In this document: piece by piece, positions 1 to 12,214 of the stretch | Layout: every line of letters starts with the position of its first letter | Position numbering within the stretch: the stretch's first letter is position 1 | DNA from: Doris montereyensis | Taxonomy: Eukaryota; Mollusca; Gastropoda; Nudibranchia; Dorididae | Length of the DNA: 64,000 nt | Assembly: GCA_037039925.1 (NCBI GenBank) | Contig: JAXRKP010001123.1 | Location: 10,001 to 74,000, forward strand | Direction of reading: 5' to 3' | Program-made: the position numbers and the translations under genes | Notes under the pieces: generated by a model | The model's input: only the letters and a program-made list of their open reading frames with translations | Databases searched by the model: none | What the model was told of the DNA's origin: nothing

Positions 1-307
1 GTCACGTATTTTGGTTTTGTTTGTTAGTTCAGCACTGATAGACTTTAGACACAGTGAGAACCAGTGTCAAAGTAGATCTACTTGCAATCTTTGAAAATGT
101 TCTATGATCAAAGGTTGCTGGTAACAACAGACAAGTGATAAAAAGCAACCAAAAATACCCCCCCTCCCAAAAAAAACAAAAAAAAAAAAGAAAACAAAAA
201 GAACAAAAACAAAACAAAACAAAAAAACCCCAAACAAACCCAAAGCAATGCAAAGAAATCAATGTCCTATTTCAGATTTAAAAAACACTGCCTCCGAATT
301 CGTAATA

Positions 308-512
308 AGATGTGTTCTACATACACTATATTATACAACAGCTACACATTTTGTAATGAGACATGTTCTACATCCTTTACACTATATTATACAACAGCTA
401 TACATTTTGTAATGAGACATGTTCTACATCCTTTACACTACAACATCCATGAGATGAGACATGTTCTACATCCTTTACACTATATCATACAACAGCTATA
501 CATTTTGTAATG
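308..512. repeat. Minisatellite, ~58-bp unit, about 3.5 copies
   Basis: Each unit starts near 'gacatgttctacatcc' and ends near 'cagctatacattttgtaat'. The first copy is diverged and the third is internally shortened. The ORF running through it is a by-product of the repeat. Confidence 0.85.
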
Positions 513-694
513 AAAATAAGAAACCAGAACAAAAAGCAAACCTCGACAACAACTAAAAACGGAAACAAAAACTCGGAAAAGATGTTCCAAAGTGCTAGTA
601 GTGAAATTTACAAGTTAACATTGTAAATTAAGTGTTCTATATGATTGACCTTTTACAATGAGTTATTTAAATGTTTACATCGACGTGTGCGTAA

Positions 695-697
<3 letters not shown>

Positions 698-769
<72 letters not shown>

Positions 770-841
770 AAGAGAGAAATAGAGAGAAAGCGAGAAAAGA
801 GAGAGAGAGAGAAAGAAAGAGAGAGAGAGAGAGAGACAGAC

Positions 842-912
<71 letters not shown>
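698..912. repeat. Compound microsatellite (GA)n then (GACA)n
   Basis: An almost pure GA tract of about 70 bp passes through an interrupted GA-rich middle into about 75 bp of GACA. The strand is nearly all purine on its 5' side, so H-DNA formation is possible. The Arg/Glu and Ser/Leu ORFs on the two strands are artefacts. Confidence 0.95.
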
Positions 913-1380
913 AGAAAACGAGCGATTTTTTAATTGTTTCTTCTTTTTTAATTTGGATAAATCACATAATTTCAAATTTTATATCATAGTATTTTAGGTA
1001 GCAATGCGGATGTTGTGAAAGTTCTAAGACTGTACTTTAAAGCCTAATTGTGTTTCACATTGGCTACATCAAGATGCGGCAAATTGGCGTGTAATGATAG
1101 CGTCATTAGCAACCAGCTGTGGCCATGTCGGCGCAGTCGTGCGGTGCCTTGTGTGGAAAAAGGACGCCATATTATTAATGTCTTGATAGCGTACCTTTTT
1201 TCTTCCTTTTTTTTTGTTTAAGTTGTTGACAAGTACTACTCACTTAGATGATTTTTTAGGGGCTTTTGATGTGTGGGTTTCAGTTGAGGTGATGGAAGAG
1301 AGTGGGGGTGGTGGAAAATTGTTTGGATAATGTTGAGAAGAAGATTCAATCTGATCGTAATTTTTTCTCCCTCTTTTCAT
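913..1380. other. No gene recognised
   Basis: Mixed-composition unique-looking DNA. I found no exon, RNA gene or clear repeat here. Confidence 0.5.
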
Positions 1381-1382
1381 AA

Positions 1383-1554
1383 GAGTTACATGGCCTTAGT
1401 AAAACCAGTCTTAGATTATGGTAGCTGTGTTGGGACTCACACCAACAGACCTACATACACGAAAATTGAGAAAATGCAAAAGTATGCAGCCTGCTTTGTA
1501 ACTAATAATTATACATACTCTAAATGGAAACACACATACCAAAAAAGATCATGA
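1383..1554 (+). mobile_element. LINE reverse transcriptase 3'-end remnant, part 1
   Basis: The translation contains 'LVKPVLDYGSCVG' followed by 'KIEKMQKYAACFVTNNY'. This is the conserved post-RT region of jockey/CR1-type non-LTR retrotransposons (usual pattern: LVRP.LEYA..VW, then K.E..Q..AARFV). The rest of the element is missing. The matching last segment of such an ORF reappears at 2740-2890, so an insertion probably separates the two parts. Confidence 0.7.
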
Positions 1555-1914
1555 ACCAATTGCAATCGATACATTTAGAAGAACATAAAGCTATACTATA
1601 ACTGATGTTTCATTTAAAGCCAAAACATAGGTCAACTGTTTATTTTATTACATCAGCTTAAGAGGGGGGGGTGGGAGGCGCCACCTGGATTAGCGAGTTT
1701 GGGACCAGAATGTTGACTTTCTGTTCTTTGAATATTCAGGTAGAACGATCATTTATCTACAAACTTATGCCAAAACCATGTCAAGTGACGGTTTTTGTTT
1801 TTTTTTAACAAAATATTTTACAGGCCAGGGTGGGTAAAAACAGTGACAATTTTGACGTAAATTACCTTAACCCTAACACTGACTGAGAAGATTGGCACTG
1901 AAAGCCCCTTTAGT

Positions 1915-2690
1915 GGCGGCTAATCGCCAAGGTGGCAACACCAATTGTTTTGCTTGGCTTTTGGGAACACCGCCCGTTGGTCGGACGAGCTCTTTGTGCC
2001 ATAAAAGATGAAGGCCAGCGTCGCGCATATGTAAACATGCGCACAAGTATAGGAATAGAGAAAAAAACGAAAGACTGGTCATTTAACGTCTGTTTTCACG
2101 GCAATGCACATCTAAACCTAGTTGTACAATCCTCTTTACGTAAACAACAATGGCAGAGACTGTCGAAAGTGTAGAGGGCTGCCACAAGAAGGGCAACCCG
2201 TCTGAAGTATTTGCTTTATGTTCTTTTCTTTAATTTTTTTACTTGCATTTTTTCTCGACTTTTGTTCACACTAAAATTCTATCTCCTCCGTCATTTACCG
2301 ACCAGTTTGTATAATATTTCGCACACAGGTTCTTCTCGTCAATGTTAATTGAATGACGTTGAGTTTTTGTTTGATATCTTGAAAATTAAATTTTTGTAAT
2401 AAAAATGCCATTTTTGCGTATAAACGATATATGCTATTGTTTTAAAAAAACCAATTCAAAATGGAACAAACCATCTACACAGGTTTTGAGTGATTTTATT
2501 CATAATTAAGAGAGGAGACAGATTTTGAAAATTGGGTCAAAACTAAAGATGGCGGCCGTTTCCTTGGTAACCAACGACGCTACAAAGTTTTTTTCAATGA
2601 TATAGGATGACTATATTTTGACAGTTACTCATATACATATACTAAAATCAAAAACCCTAACTCGAAAGCAAAAAATAATCAATTCAGGCG
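1915..2690 (+). repeat. Dispersed repeat X, copy 1
   Basis: The reverse complement of 32365-33272 matches this segment along most of its length, with small indels. Shared blocks include 'ggcggctaatcgcc' at the left edge, an ATG context near 2151 ('acaatggcagagactgtcg'), 'gaaaattgggtcaaaa' near 2530, and 'agatggcggccgttt' near 2547. It carries no long ORF. It sits between the two halves of a LINE remnant, so it behaves like a mobile element of unknown class. Confidence 0.75.
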
Positions 2691-2739
2691 CCCACCCCAC
2701 TCCCTAGCACCCCTTAAACTCAATACAATAACAACCAGA

Positions 2740-2890
2740 TCAGACTGTTAACCATACATGGTTCCACCTTCACACATTGATTTTCACCTGCACTCATTTT
2801 ACCCTAGTGCAGTAAGGCTGTGGAATGGAATGCCAACAGATAAATTAAACTCAGCGATAGGAATGAAGACTTTGAAACAAAATTAAGCAC
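2740..2890 (+). mobile_element. LINE reverse transcriptase 3'-end remnant, part 2
   Basis: One frame reads 'HSFYPSAVRLWNGMP' and runs to a TAA. This is the C-terminal signature of CR1/jockey-like LINE ORF2 (usual pattern SFFPR..R.WN.LP). It is in the same orientation as the 1383-1554 remnant and is probably the same element. An internal stop near 2748 shows decay. Confidence 0.65.
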
Positions 2891-2959
2891 ATCACTTTAA
2901 AACCCAAATTGGACTTTTTTCAATTATCAAATTAAAGTATGCGCGCTGACGGTAATTAG

Positions 2960-3460
2960 TCATCTTCAAGAATTGAGTTGGTCAGTTATTATTATTAAAA
3001 AAAGAGTTGGTAAGTTTTTATTATTGTTATGTAGAAGAAAAAGATGAAAACAATATCTGTCTTTCTATTAAAAGATATATTTACCTCTCATCCTTGACTG
3101 GTGTAAATCAGCACTACATGATGATATGTAGATAAACATCTTGTCAGAGTGTTAATAACTTATGTGAGGATACGAACTATAAATCCATCTTTATATTTCT
3201 ATATAATATTTCCCTTACAAACGTGCGTTGGTTGAAGGAAAGTGAACTGAAAGGAATGCAAAATGTAGAACATGGACGAAGGGAAGTAACAAGTACAATT
3301 ACTAAGTTAGAAAGAGTTGTCTCCCCATTGCTCTAAAACGATAGATTTGGGTTGGATCAAACGTGTTATAGAATATTATAATTACAATGTAGAAAAACAG
3401 TCAAATGAGATGGGCCACTTAGGTGACGGAGATCCAATGTGTATGTGTGTGTATCTATGT
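2960..3460. other. No gene recognised
   Basis: AT-rich DNA with no exon or repeat that I can name. Confidence 0.5.
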
Positions 3461-4045
<585 letters not shown>

Positions 4046-4299
4046 CAAAGACAGGAAATAAAGAAAAAATTATTATTTTGCTGTATTTTTATCCTTTAAA
4101 AGAAAGAAACATTCCTTTGGCAATATGCTGTGTCAAGGAAGTGAAAAGATTGCATTTCAAACAAAGTTACAAAGGATGACAATCTTACTTCAAAGAAAAA
4201 ATACACAAATTATCAATAACATAATGAATAACATAGAAACACAATATAATACTAGTTAAATACACGATATCAATAAACAGTACAATTTTGTCTCAAAGA

Positions 4300-4408
4300 A
4301 ATTTACTCTGTCCACCATTTGTGAATTAAGATGAAACAGCAAGATGAAAGATACGTGAATGAAAGGAAAGAAATAAATACCAGCAGCATCTGCCAACCAC
4401 CAGCAAGC
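4300..4408 (-). mobile_element. SINE family C fragment
   Basis: Matches other copies in this window by the order 'ctgtccaccat', 'gaattaag', 'aaacagcaagatgaaag', 'accagcagca'. Orientation was set from the copy at 48075-48260, where a tRNA-like box B lies on the minus strand beyond this body. Confidence 0.65.
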
Positions 4409-5155
4409 AGTACAAAACAGTAATGCTATAAACAAAGTACAAACATAGCATAAAGACAGTTATACTACCAATACACAGTACAAAACAGTAATGCTATAAA
4501 CACAGTACAAACATAGCATAAAGACAGTTATACTACCAATACACAGTACAAAACAGTAATGCTATAAACACATAGTACAAACATAGCATAAAGACAGTTA
4601 TACTACCAATACACAGTACAAAACAGTAATGCTATAAACACATAGTACAAACATAGCATAAAGACAGTTATACTACCAATACACAGTACAAAACAGTAAT
4701 ACTATAAACACATAGTACAAACATAGCATAAAGACAGTTATACTACCAATACACAGTACAAAACAGTAATGCTATAAACACATAGTACAAACATAGCATA
4801 AAGACAGTTATACTACCAATACACAGTACAAAACAGTAATGCTATAAACACATAGTACAAACATAGCATAAAGACAGTTATACTACCAATACACATTACA
4901 AAACAGTAATGCTATAAACACATAGTACAAACATAGCATAAAGACAGTTATACTACCAATACACATTACAAAACAGTAATGCTATAAACACATAGTACAA
5001 ACATAGCATAAAGACAGTTATACTACCAATACACAGTACAAAAAGCAATGCTATAAACACATAGTACAAACATAGCATAAAGACAGTTATACTACCAATA
5101 CACAGTACAAAACAGTAATGCTATAAACACATAGTACAAACATAGCATAAAAACT
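4409..5155. repeat. Minisatellite, 70-bp unit, about 11 copies
   Basis: 'gctataaaca' recurs at 4425, 4493, 4561, 4631, 4701, 4771, 4841, 4911, 4981, 5050 and 5120. The first two units are 68 bp because they lack 'at' in 'acacatagtac'. Copies are almost identical, so the array expanded recently. It directly abuts the Ty3 fragment. Confidence 0.97.
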
Positions 5156-5157
5156 AC

Positions 5158-6500
5158 CTAGCAATAAGGCATTTTCGCTTTGTTCTGAAAGGACGACAGT
5201 TCACAGCTTATTGGGATCACAAACCACTGGTCTAAGCTATGTCAAAAACGACAGAAGCCTGGCCGGCAGGACAACAGTGGCAACTCTCATATGTCTCCGA
5301 GTTTACAACTGACGTATGACACGTCAGGGGAAAAGCCAACGTCGTGGCAGATTGCCTTTCCCGACCTTCTCTCAACAACGTGTCTATGGGTATCGACTAT
5401 GCCGAAATGGCAAAAGCTCAATCATCAAACGAAGAAATACAAACCTGCCGCACTGCGTTGACAGGTCTCAAGATCGTGCCTGTACCTTTATCAGACTCCA
5501 ATCCAGATCTTACAATCTTGTGTGACATATCAACAGGCGCGTTCGTCCTGTAGTTTCCCCCGATTTTCGCCGACAAGTTTTTGATATCATCCATAATCTC
5601 TCCCACCCAGGGATAAGATCGACTCGTCGCTTCATTGTGGAGAAGTTCGTCTGGCATGGTCTGAATAAACAGGTCAACAATTGGACAAAGGAATGCCTTC
5701 ACTGTCAAGCGTCCAAAGTACAAACGCATACTTGTGCACCTCTTGGGGCGTTTATCGTGCCAGAGAAATGTTTTAGTCACATCCACATTGACATTGTCGG
5801 ACCTTTACCACCGTCTGACAGGTTTTCCTACGTCCTAACCATTATTGACCGATCAACTCCCTGGCCAGAGGCAATACCACTGAAAGACATATCACCATCA
5901 GAATGTGCCAAATCTCTCATCAGTTTTTGGATCTCTCGCTTTGAGTTGCACTTGACATAACATCGGACCGTGGCACTCAGTTTACATCTGCTCTATGGAA
6001 CAATATGGCGCAACAACTTAACACCAAGGTCCACAGAACCACAACGTATCACCCTGCATCAAACGGCATTGTGGAGAGATTCCACAGAACGTTAAAAACT
6101 GCATTGAAGGCCTGTCTCAAAGACCCGAATTGGATCGATGAATTGCGATGGTACTACTCGGTCTGCGAACCAGCCCAAAAGAAGATTTGCAGGTATCTCC
6201 AGCCGAAATGGATTATGGCGAACCCCTTACAATACCTGGTGATTTCATTACTTCAAAGACAACACCACGAACAGCTACAGAACAACTAACAACAACGAGA
6301 TCAGTCGTTCTCACCTGCCCCTACCGTCCACCATGGCAAAGTCAACACTTCCGAATCCCTGTAAGACAGCGAAACAAATTCGTTTTTATTCGTTGTGATG
6401 GTAACCGGGCGAAATCTGAAACAACCCCAATTCTTCAAGATGCCATTGCTGGAGGGAGCTTGAGACGATGCACACATCACGACACACACACACTCACATC
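5158..6500 (+). mobile_element. Ty3/Gypsy LTR-retrotransposon pol fragment (RNase H end and integrase), decayed
   Basis: Conceptual translation over several frames gives the end of an RNase H domain ('YWDHKPLV', then 'HVRGKANVVADCLSRP'). An integrase follows: a zinc-binding segment ('HNLSHPGI', 'CLHCQASK'), catalytic-core blocks around the first Asp ('HIDIVGPLPP'), the second Asp ('SDRGTQFTS') and the Glu ('NGIVERFHRTLK'), and a C-terminal domain with 'FVFIRCDGNR'. Stops after HKPLV and near 5955, and frame changes, show that it is not functional. Gag, protease and most of RT are absent upstream, where the 70-bp minisatellite begins. I could not define an LTR. Family: Ty3/Gypsy (Metaviridae-type) integrase order. 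This is a dead copy. Confidence 0.88.
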
Positions 6501-6509
6501 CATACACAC

Positions 6510-7425
6510 ACACACTGCACACAACGACATCGTGGCATGGCCACACCTTTGTTCTTGTTGTTCATGAGATATCACTCACTGTCTCTCCGTGTCAGTTCAT
6601 TCATTAAACCTCTACCTTACAACGTGAAACAACGCATTTATTTTCACTCTCTACGCTTGTGTTTCTATATTCACTGTTCCATTTGTGTTTTCCACAATGA
6701 CGGTATGTTCGCTTTTCACAATTGGAATCTTATTCACCATGTGTCACCAAGAAAACAACACCAGCAAAGTCTATTTTAGTAACAGCCAGAGGCAGAGAAA
6801 GAGACGACATATCACATCACAAGATTCTATAATTCGAGAGTCGCGATCTCTGCCCCCTTCGAACATTAACAGTTATTGCTAGCATCATGTCAATGAACAC
6901 ACAAATTTGGGAGAGATCATGTACAAGCAATGTAAAAAAAAAATTGTCCGTACCAACACTCAATCAGTACGTAACAAATCTGATTCAATAAGGCGATTAG
7001 CTCCTGCTGCCAATATCTCACATGATGCATCCCACGATTTCCCAGACAGGTAGTAACTTTTCTGTGTGGCAGTTTTTTTTTTACCAGCGTTATTCATTGT
7101 AAAGTGATAGTAGAAGGCGCAATGAGCTGACTTAAACAATGTCACATTTTGTATCCAAATATGTAAATCAACATACATATATGACAAGATTTAACTAGAA
7201 ATATACTGAGGCTCAAAAGAAAGATATTGGTTTCAAACAAGTGTCAAATTGATTTAATATTTCACTTTGTATTTGAAAACAACTCACCACATGTTATTAA
7301 TATTAGGCAACATAGAAGACACAGGCGCTGACTTTAACAATATCATATTTTCTACCAAAACATGTAAAGCAACATATATGACTTGATTTATCTAGATATA
7401 AAGGGTAAAATTGTAAGCAAGTACT
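6510..7425. other. No gene recognised
   Basis: Contains a short CA-rich patch near 6480-6520 and AT-rich DNA. A region near 7140-7200 and one near 7320-7390 share wording ('tgtaaa.caacatatatgac'), a weak local duplication. Confidence 0.45.
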
Positions 7426-7429
7426 TGCT

Positions 7430-7545
7430 ATGGCATCTTTGACATCCTATGCATACCATTTCGGCCACTTCTTCTTGTCAGCCCTAAGAGCAAAATGCCA
7501 ACGTCAAGGGATACGTATCAGTGGCAAAGCTGATCTGGTAGCGAG
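7430..7545 (+). CDS. Possible first exon with a SAP-like motif
   Basis: From the ATG at 7430 the frame gives about 38 residues ending 'RAKCQRQGIRISGKADLV', followed by a good donor (GCGAG|GTAAGC). The pattern L..L...C...GI..SG.KADLV..L is the core of the SAP DNA/RNA-binding helix-loop-helix. The typical second Lys in SGKKADL is missing. No partner exon was recognised downstream on this strand. It could be the start of a gene, a piece of a mobile element that uses a SAP motif, or chance. Confidence 0.35.
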
Positions 7546-7714
7546 GTAAGCTTTACATTTTTGAGAACGGAATAAAAGTTATAGATAAATATCCCATCTA
7601 TACTCTTCTAGCTAGATCTACATTATTCTTCAATGCTTGCTTAGTTCAAGATGCATCCCCTTTTTATCAAGAAAAAAACGATTAAAGTGAAATCCTATGC
7701 TCAAAAATGCATTC

Positions 7715-7945
7715 AGTTGTCATATCACCAAGCCTCCTTTCCCACACACTCCAGAACGGAGGTAAAAGTCTATCGACCATATCCTCAAGCCTCCTTTCCA
7801 CACATTTCAAGAATGAAAGTAAAAATCTATCAACCATATCCTCAAGCCTCCTTTCCACACATTCCAAGAATGAAGGTAAAAAATCTATCAACCATATCAC
7901 CAAGCCTCCTTTCCACACACTTCAAGAATGAAAGTAAAAATCAAC
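7715..7945. repeat. Minisatellite, 57-bp unit, 4 copies
   Basis: 'agcctcctttcc' recurs at 7731, 7788, 7845 and 7903. On the minus strand this array overlaps the end of the NFKBIL1-like reading frame. Confidence 0.95.
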
Positions 7946-10197
7946 CATCTAGGAAGCAGAGCATTCAGCATCTGTGAAAAAGCGTTGACCCTCGCCATTA
8001 TTTTGTCTGTGTGCTCTGGGTGCAAGTGGCCTCCAAACTTTTGAGAAAATTTGTCCGGATGCCATCGTACTCTCTGCGCCCTCAAATATTTCTTATATTC
8101 AGAACTCTCCTTGTTTTTGAGATCACAAAAGAGTAGGTCAACGAGCTGGTCGGGATGGACACAGGGCCAGGTACGCTTCCAAACGTGATAGATTTTCCAG
8201 TCGGAACATGGAGAGCAAAACGTGAGAATTTGGATTCGTACAACCTCTTTCTGGTGAGCAACTTCTCACTGGTAGTTTCGTTCAGTGGTGGTTTGTACTT
8301 CTGTCTCATCTGCTCTCTGGCATTCTTAAGATATTCATCATCGCCTTCGGTGGTTTGGGACCGGCTGTTTGAGGCGTTACTGTTTTTGCTACCGGATGGA
8401 CCCCGAGATTTTATTTTACGCTTCCTTGAATGACTGGGGAATGTCTGCTTAGCATTGTGCTCTTTACGCATCCGATCCGTCCAGGCAGAGTACGATTCTC
8501 GGCTGTCTTGTTCATCAAAATCTGTGTAATAGCAATACAAAAGTGACAAACGACGTAATTTGAAGCAGAAAAACTCAATCCCCACATGAAATTAAAGGTA
8601 ACAAATGATACGATTTCTCCTTTTAAAAAAAACCCAACTTTTTTAGTCACTCTGTCGAACCTTCTATATATAAACAGTACAGAAATGCAGCATGTTGAAT
8701 TTTGTTGAATGTTCTACACATCATTGGCAATAAAAAAACTATGTGAGAGTGGAAAGCCACCAGTCTTAATCTAAAATAAATTCATTCTCAAATTTGAGAT
8801 GATGCAATCTGAGATTTGTGTAAGTCTGTTTTAATTATTGTGAAAATACTCATACACACTTGAAACTAGCTCAAAGTTTCACCTGAATTTCTTGCTGAAA
8901 TAAAAACACGTAGAACTAAAAACCTGGGGATAAAATTGACATAGTTTTTCATCAAACGTATAATATGCTCAGAGCTTTTTGTCATTGGAAACCATCCAAT
9001 CCACCATATGCGGTGATTTCAAGGTGAATTTAGAGGAAACGGTGAGATGAAAAGACGTGTGAAAGAGTGAAAGGTAATGCAAGTGGGATCTACCTATAGC
9101 CTCCACCAACCTGCCCCATGCTCTGACCAAAGGTGGAACAGCAAGACAAAGGAGATACTAAAAAAGACGATTTTTAAAACACAATAGACATGAGCAAGGT
9201 AATGACAAAACGCATTAGGAACAAACTGCTCTGGTTCAACTCGTTTGACCGTCATATTTAAAAAACACATTAGAGACCCATTAAAGCAGCGTTAGTTCCT
9301 GCCAGGCTAAGATCTAATAAAGTGCATTAGAAATGCCGTAAGGCATGATCACGTTAGTTGAATTCACTTGGCAAAAGAACTTTGTTGATTAAAAGGGTAA
9401 ATGATTGAAATCAGATTGAATCTATTGGTACAATGGTAAATACCTTGAAATCAGATTTGAATCTATTGGTACAATGGTAAATACCTTGAAATCAGATTGA
9501 ATCTATTGGTACAATAGTAGATACCTTGAAATCAGATTGAATCTATTGGTACAATGGTAGATACCTTGAAATCAGATTGAATCTATTGGTACAATGATAG
9601 ATGCCTTGAAATCAGATTGAATCTATTGGTACAATGGTAGATACCTTGAAATCAGATTGAATCTATTGGTACGATGGTAGATACCTTGAAATCAGATTGA
9701 ATCTATTGTTTGTACATCAAATATGATTGTTGATCCTGTGAATTGCTTTCTTCTACCTTCTATGTTTTAAAATATATCAAGTCTAACATGTGTTGTCAGT
9801 TCACCACCACCAAAAATTTTGTTGAAATAATCTGACAAAACACATTACTCATTATAAATTCACTATTTTCATAAAAGTATAAATGAAACCTTCTAGCTTT
9901 AAAATATGCTCCGTGGTTACTGCAAATCAATGACAGCAACAAATTTAGAAATGAATGAATGTGTGTTATTAGAATAATTCATCTTAAAATTAGATTGTGA
10001 TTTTCTCAAAACCATGTTTTCAGCTCTAATGCGTTTGTCATTTCAAGTTAATAGTTGTCCTATAGATATTGTCTAATAAATTGACAAAACTGACCTTCTC
10101 TCAAATCATAACGAGACTGCTGTTCTTCCATTTCAAATTGACTTTCTTTATAAATGATACCATCTAAGCTTTCTTCATCTTTTTTTGATTGTTGTCT
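7897..10197 (-). CDS. NFKBIL1: NF-kappa-B inhibitor-like protein 1, C-terminal exons
   Basis: Two exons are visible. Exon 10095-10197 (acceptor cag|AGAC, donor GAAG|gtcag) encodes an acidic helix ending 'SRYDLRE'. The intron is phase 1. Exon 7897-8521 starts 'DFDEQDSRESYSAWTDRM', like human NFKBIL1 '..SFSAWSDRL', and continues through an ARE/Arg-rich helix, the 'ITFGSVP' block, and the family's C-terminal J-like block 'KYLRAQRVRWHPDKFSQKF'. A 1-base deletion near 8169 breaks the frame between 'GSVP' and the J-like block; restoring one base gives the expected W-P-C context. The ankyrin-repeat exons expected upstream were not found, so the gene is partial here. The last ~18 codons lie in the 57-bp minisatellite. 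The human protein is an IkB-like regulator linked to mRNA processing and NF-kB control. Confidence 0.88.
8990..9125 (-). mobile_element. SINE family C copy (in NFKBIL1 intron)
   Basis: Shows 'ccaccatatgcggtgat', 'gaggaaac', 'gagatgaaaag' and 'ctccaccaacc', in the same order as the other copies of this family. Confidence 0.65.
9397..9705. repeat. Minisatellite, 40-bp unit, about 8 copies
   Basis: The unit contains 'gaaatcagattgaatctatt' and 'ggtacaatggtagatacc'. It lies in the intron of the NFKBIL1-like gene. Confidence 0.95.
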
Positions 10198-10734
10198 CTG
10201 TTGAAAGAAGAAATAAAAAAAAATAATTTGAAAAAATGACAGTATTATATAATCTTATTTTATGCATCTTCTCTCCCTTTGCAGCAACAGCAGCTTCAGC
10301 AGTAAAGTAAAAGTAGTACTATAGAAACGATGCTGCATGTCAGATGATGCATAAATCAATTTTATCTAGCATCAAATTTTAACAGTCCCATCTCCAACAC
10401 ATTTTAGTTCATAAAAAATAATTCATGTCATAGATTTCATAGAGTTAATTAAAGCTGCCTTTCCAGTCAATGTTTTTCACAGCCCAAAGTCAGTAAAGTG
10501 AAAAGATTGCATAAGTCCATGTTTCAATAGCATCCATGGTTCAGCCCCAAATTATAACGTGATCAATGCAAATTGTCGCTCCCATGGCATAGGGGTAAGA
10601 CCCCAAATTATCAATTTTCCCTTTGTTACATGTTTGAGATGCTAAGAGGAAAATCTTTTTGTGCATGAAGGATTTCACAATGGTTACCTTGAAATAAGGT
10701 TACATGTTTTCATAAATCACTTCCCTTTTGCATT

Positions 10735-12035
10735 TCTAGTACTCATCCCTGTGTCATTTGTAATCAACACTGAGACTGGCTGGCATTGACATGTGATATA
10801 GTACTCAACCCTGTGTCATTTGTAATCAACATTGAGACTGGATGGCATTGACATGTGATATAGTACTCAATCTGTGTCATTTGTAATCAACATTGAGACT
10901 GGATGGCATTGACATGTGATATAGTGTTTTAAAGTGTCATTGTACTCAACATTGATGTCATTCTCCAACAACATTGAGACTGGTACTCATTGACTGTGTC
11001 ATAAAAAAAGACTGCATTGACATGTGATAAAGTACTCACCCCTGTGTCATTGTAATCAACACTGAGACTGGATGGCATTGACATGTGATAAAGTATTCAC
11101 CCCTTTGTCATTTGTAATCAACACTGAGACTGGATGGCAAATTGACATGTGATATAGTACTCGCCCCTTTGTCATTTGTAATCAACACTGAGACTGGATG
11201 GCATTGACATGTGATATAGTACTCGCCTCCCTCTGCAGTGTCATTTACATGAAATCAACACTGAGTGACATGTGATATAGTATAACCCCAGTGTCATTGT
11301 AATCAAGATTTCATAGAGACTGGATGGCATTGACATGTGATATAGTACTCATCCCTGTGTCATTTGTAATCAACACTGAGATTGGATGGCATTGACATGT
11401 GATATAGTACTCACCCCTTTGTCATTTGTAATCAACACTGAGACTGGATGGCATTGACATGTGATATAGTACTCACCCCTTGTCATTTGTAATCAACACT
11501 GAGACTGGATGGCATTGACATGTGATATAGTTCGCCCCAGTGTCATTTGTAATCAACACTGAGACTGGATGGCATTGACATGTGATAGTACTCGTCATTG
11601 TAATCCCAATCATTTGTAATCAACACTGAGACTGGATGGCATTGACATGTGATATAGTACTCACCCCTGTGTCATTTGTAATCAACACTGAGACTGGATG
11701 GCATTGACATGTGATATAGTACTCACCCCTTTGTCATTTGTAATCAACACTGAGACTGGATGGCATTGACATGTGATATAGTACTCACCCCTTTGTCATT
11801 TGTAATCAACACTGAGACTGGATGGCATTGACATGTGATATAGTACTCGCCCCAGTGTCATTTGTAATCAACACTGAGACTGGATGGCATTGACATGTGA
11901 TATAGTACTCGCCCCAGTGTCATTGTAATCAACACTGAGACTGGATGGCATTGACATGTGATATAGTACTCACCCCTGTGTCATTTGTAATCAACACTGA
12001 GATTGGATGGCATTGACATGTGATATAGTACTCAC
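10735..12035. repeat. Satellite-like array, ~62-bp unit, about 20 copies
   Basis: Each unit runs from 'tactcacccctgtgtcattt' through 'caacactgagactggatggc' to 'attgacatgtgatatag'. Most copies are very similar. Around 10925-11030, 11225-11310 and 11580-11620 the units are shuffled or partly deleted, which could be real decay or assembly damage. No ORF or gene is seen. Confidence 0.95.
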
Positions 12036-12214
12036 CACCTTTCACTTATGTTCAATTATTTGATTGATTCTACCACCATCAGTGACGAAAAATATGCTGA
12101 TATGCATTAGTGCTACACGTGTTATACATTACATTATGTGTACATGACGTCGCAAGTGGCAGTTCACGATGACCAAAATCCTCGGTCCCCTGGAAATTGG
12201 GAACCCCGGCAAAT

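Noticed and set aside
5418..5786. Minus-strand ORF of 122 codons
   Set aside because: Antisense of the Ty3 integrase region.
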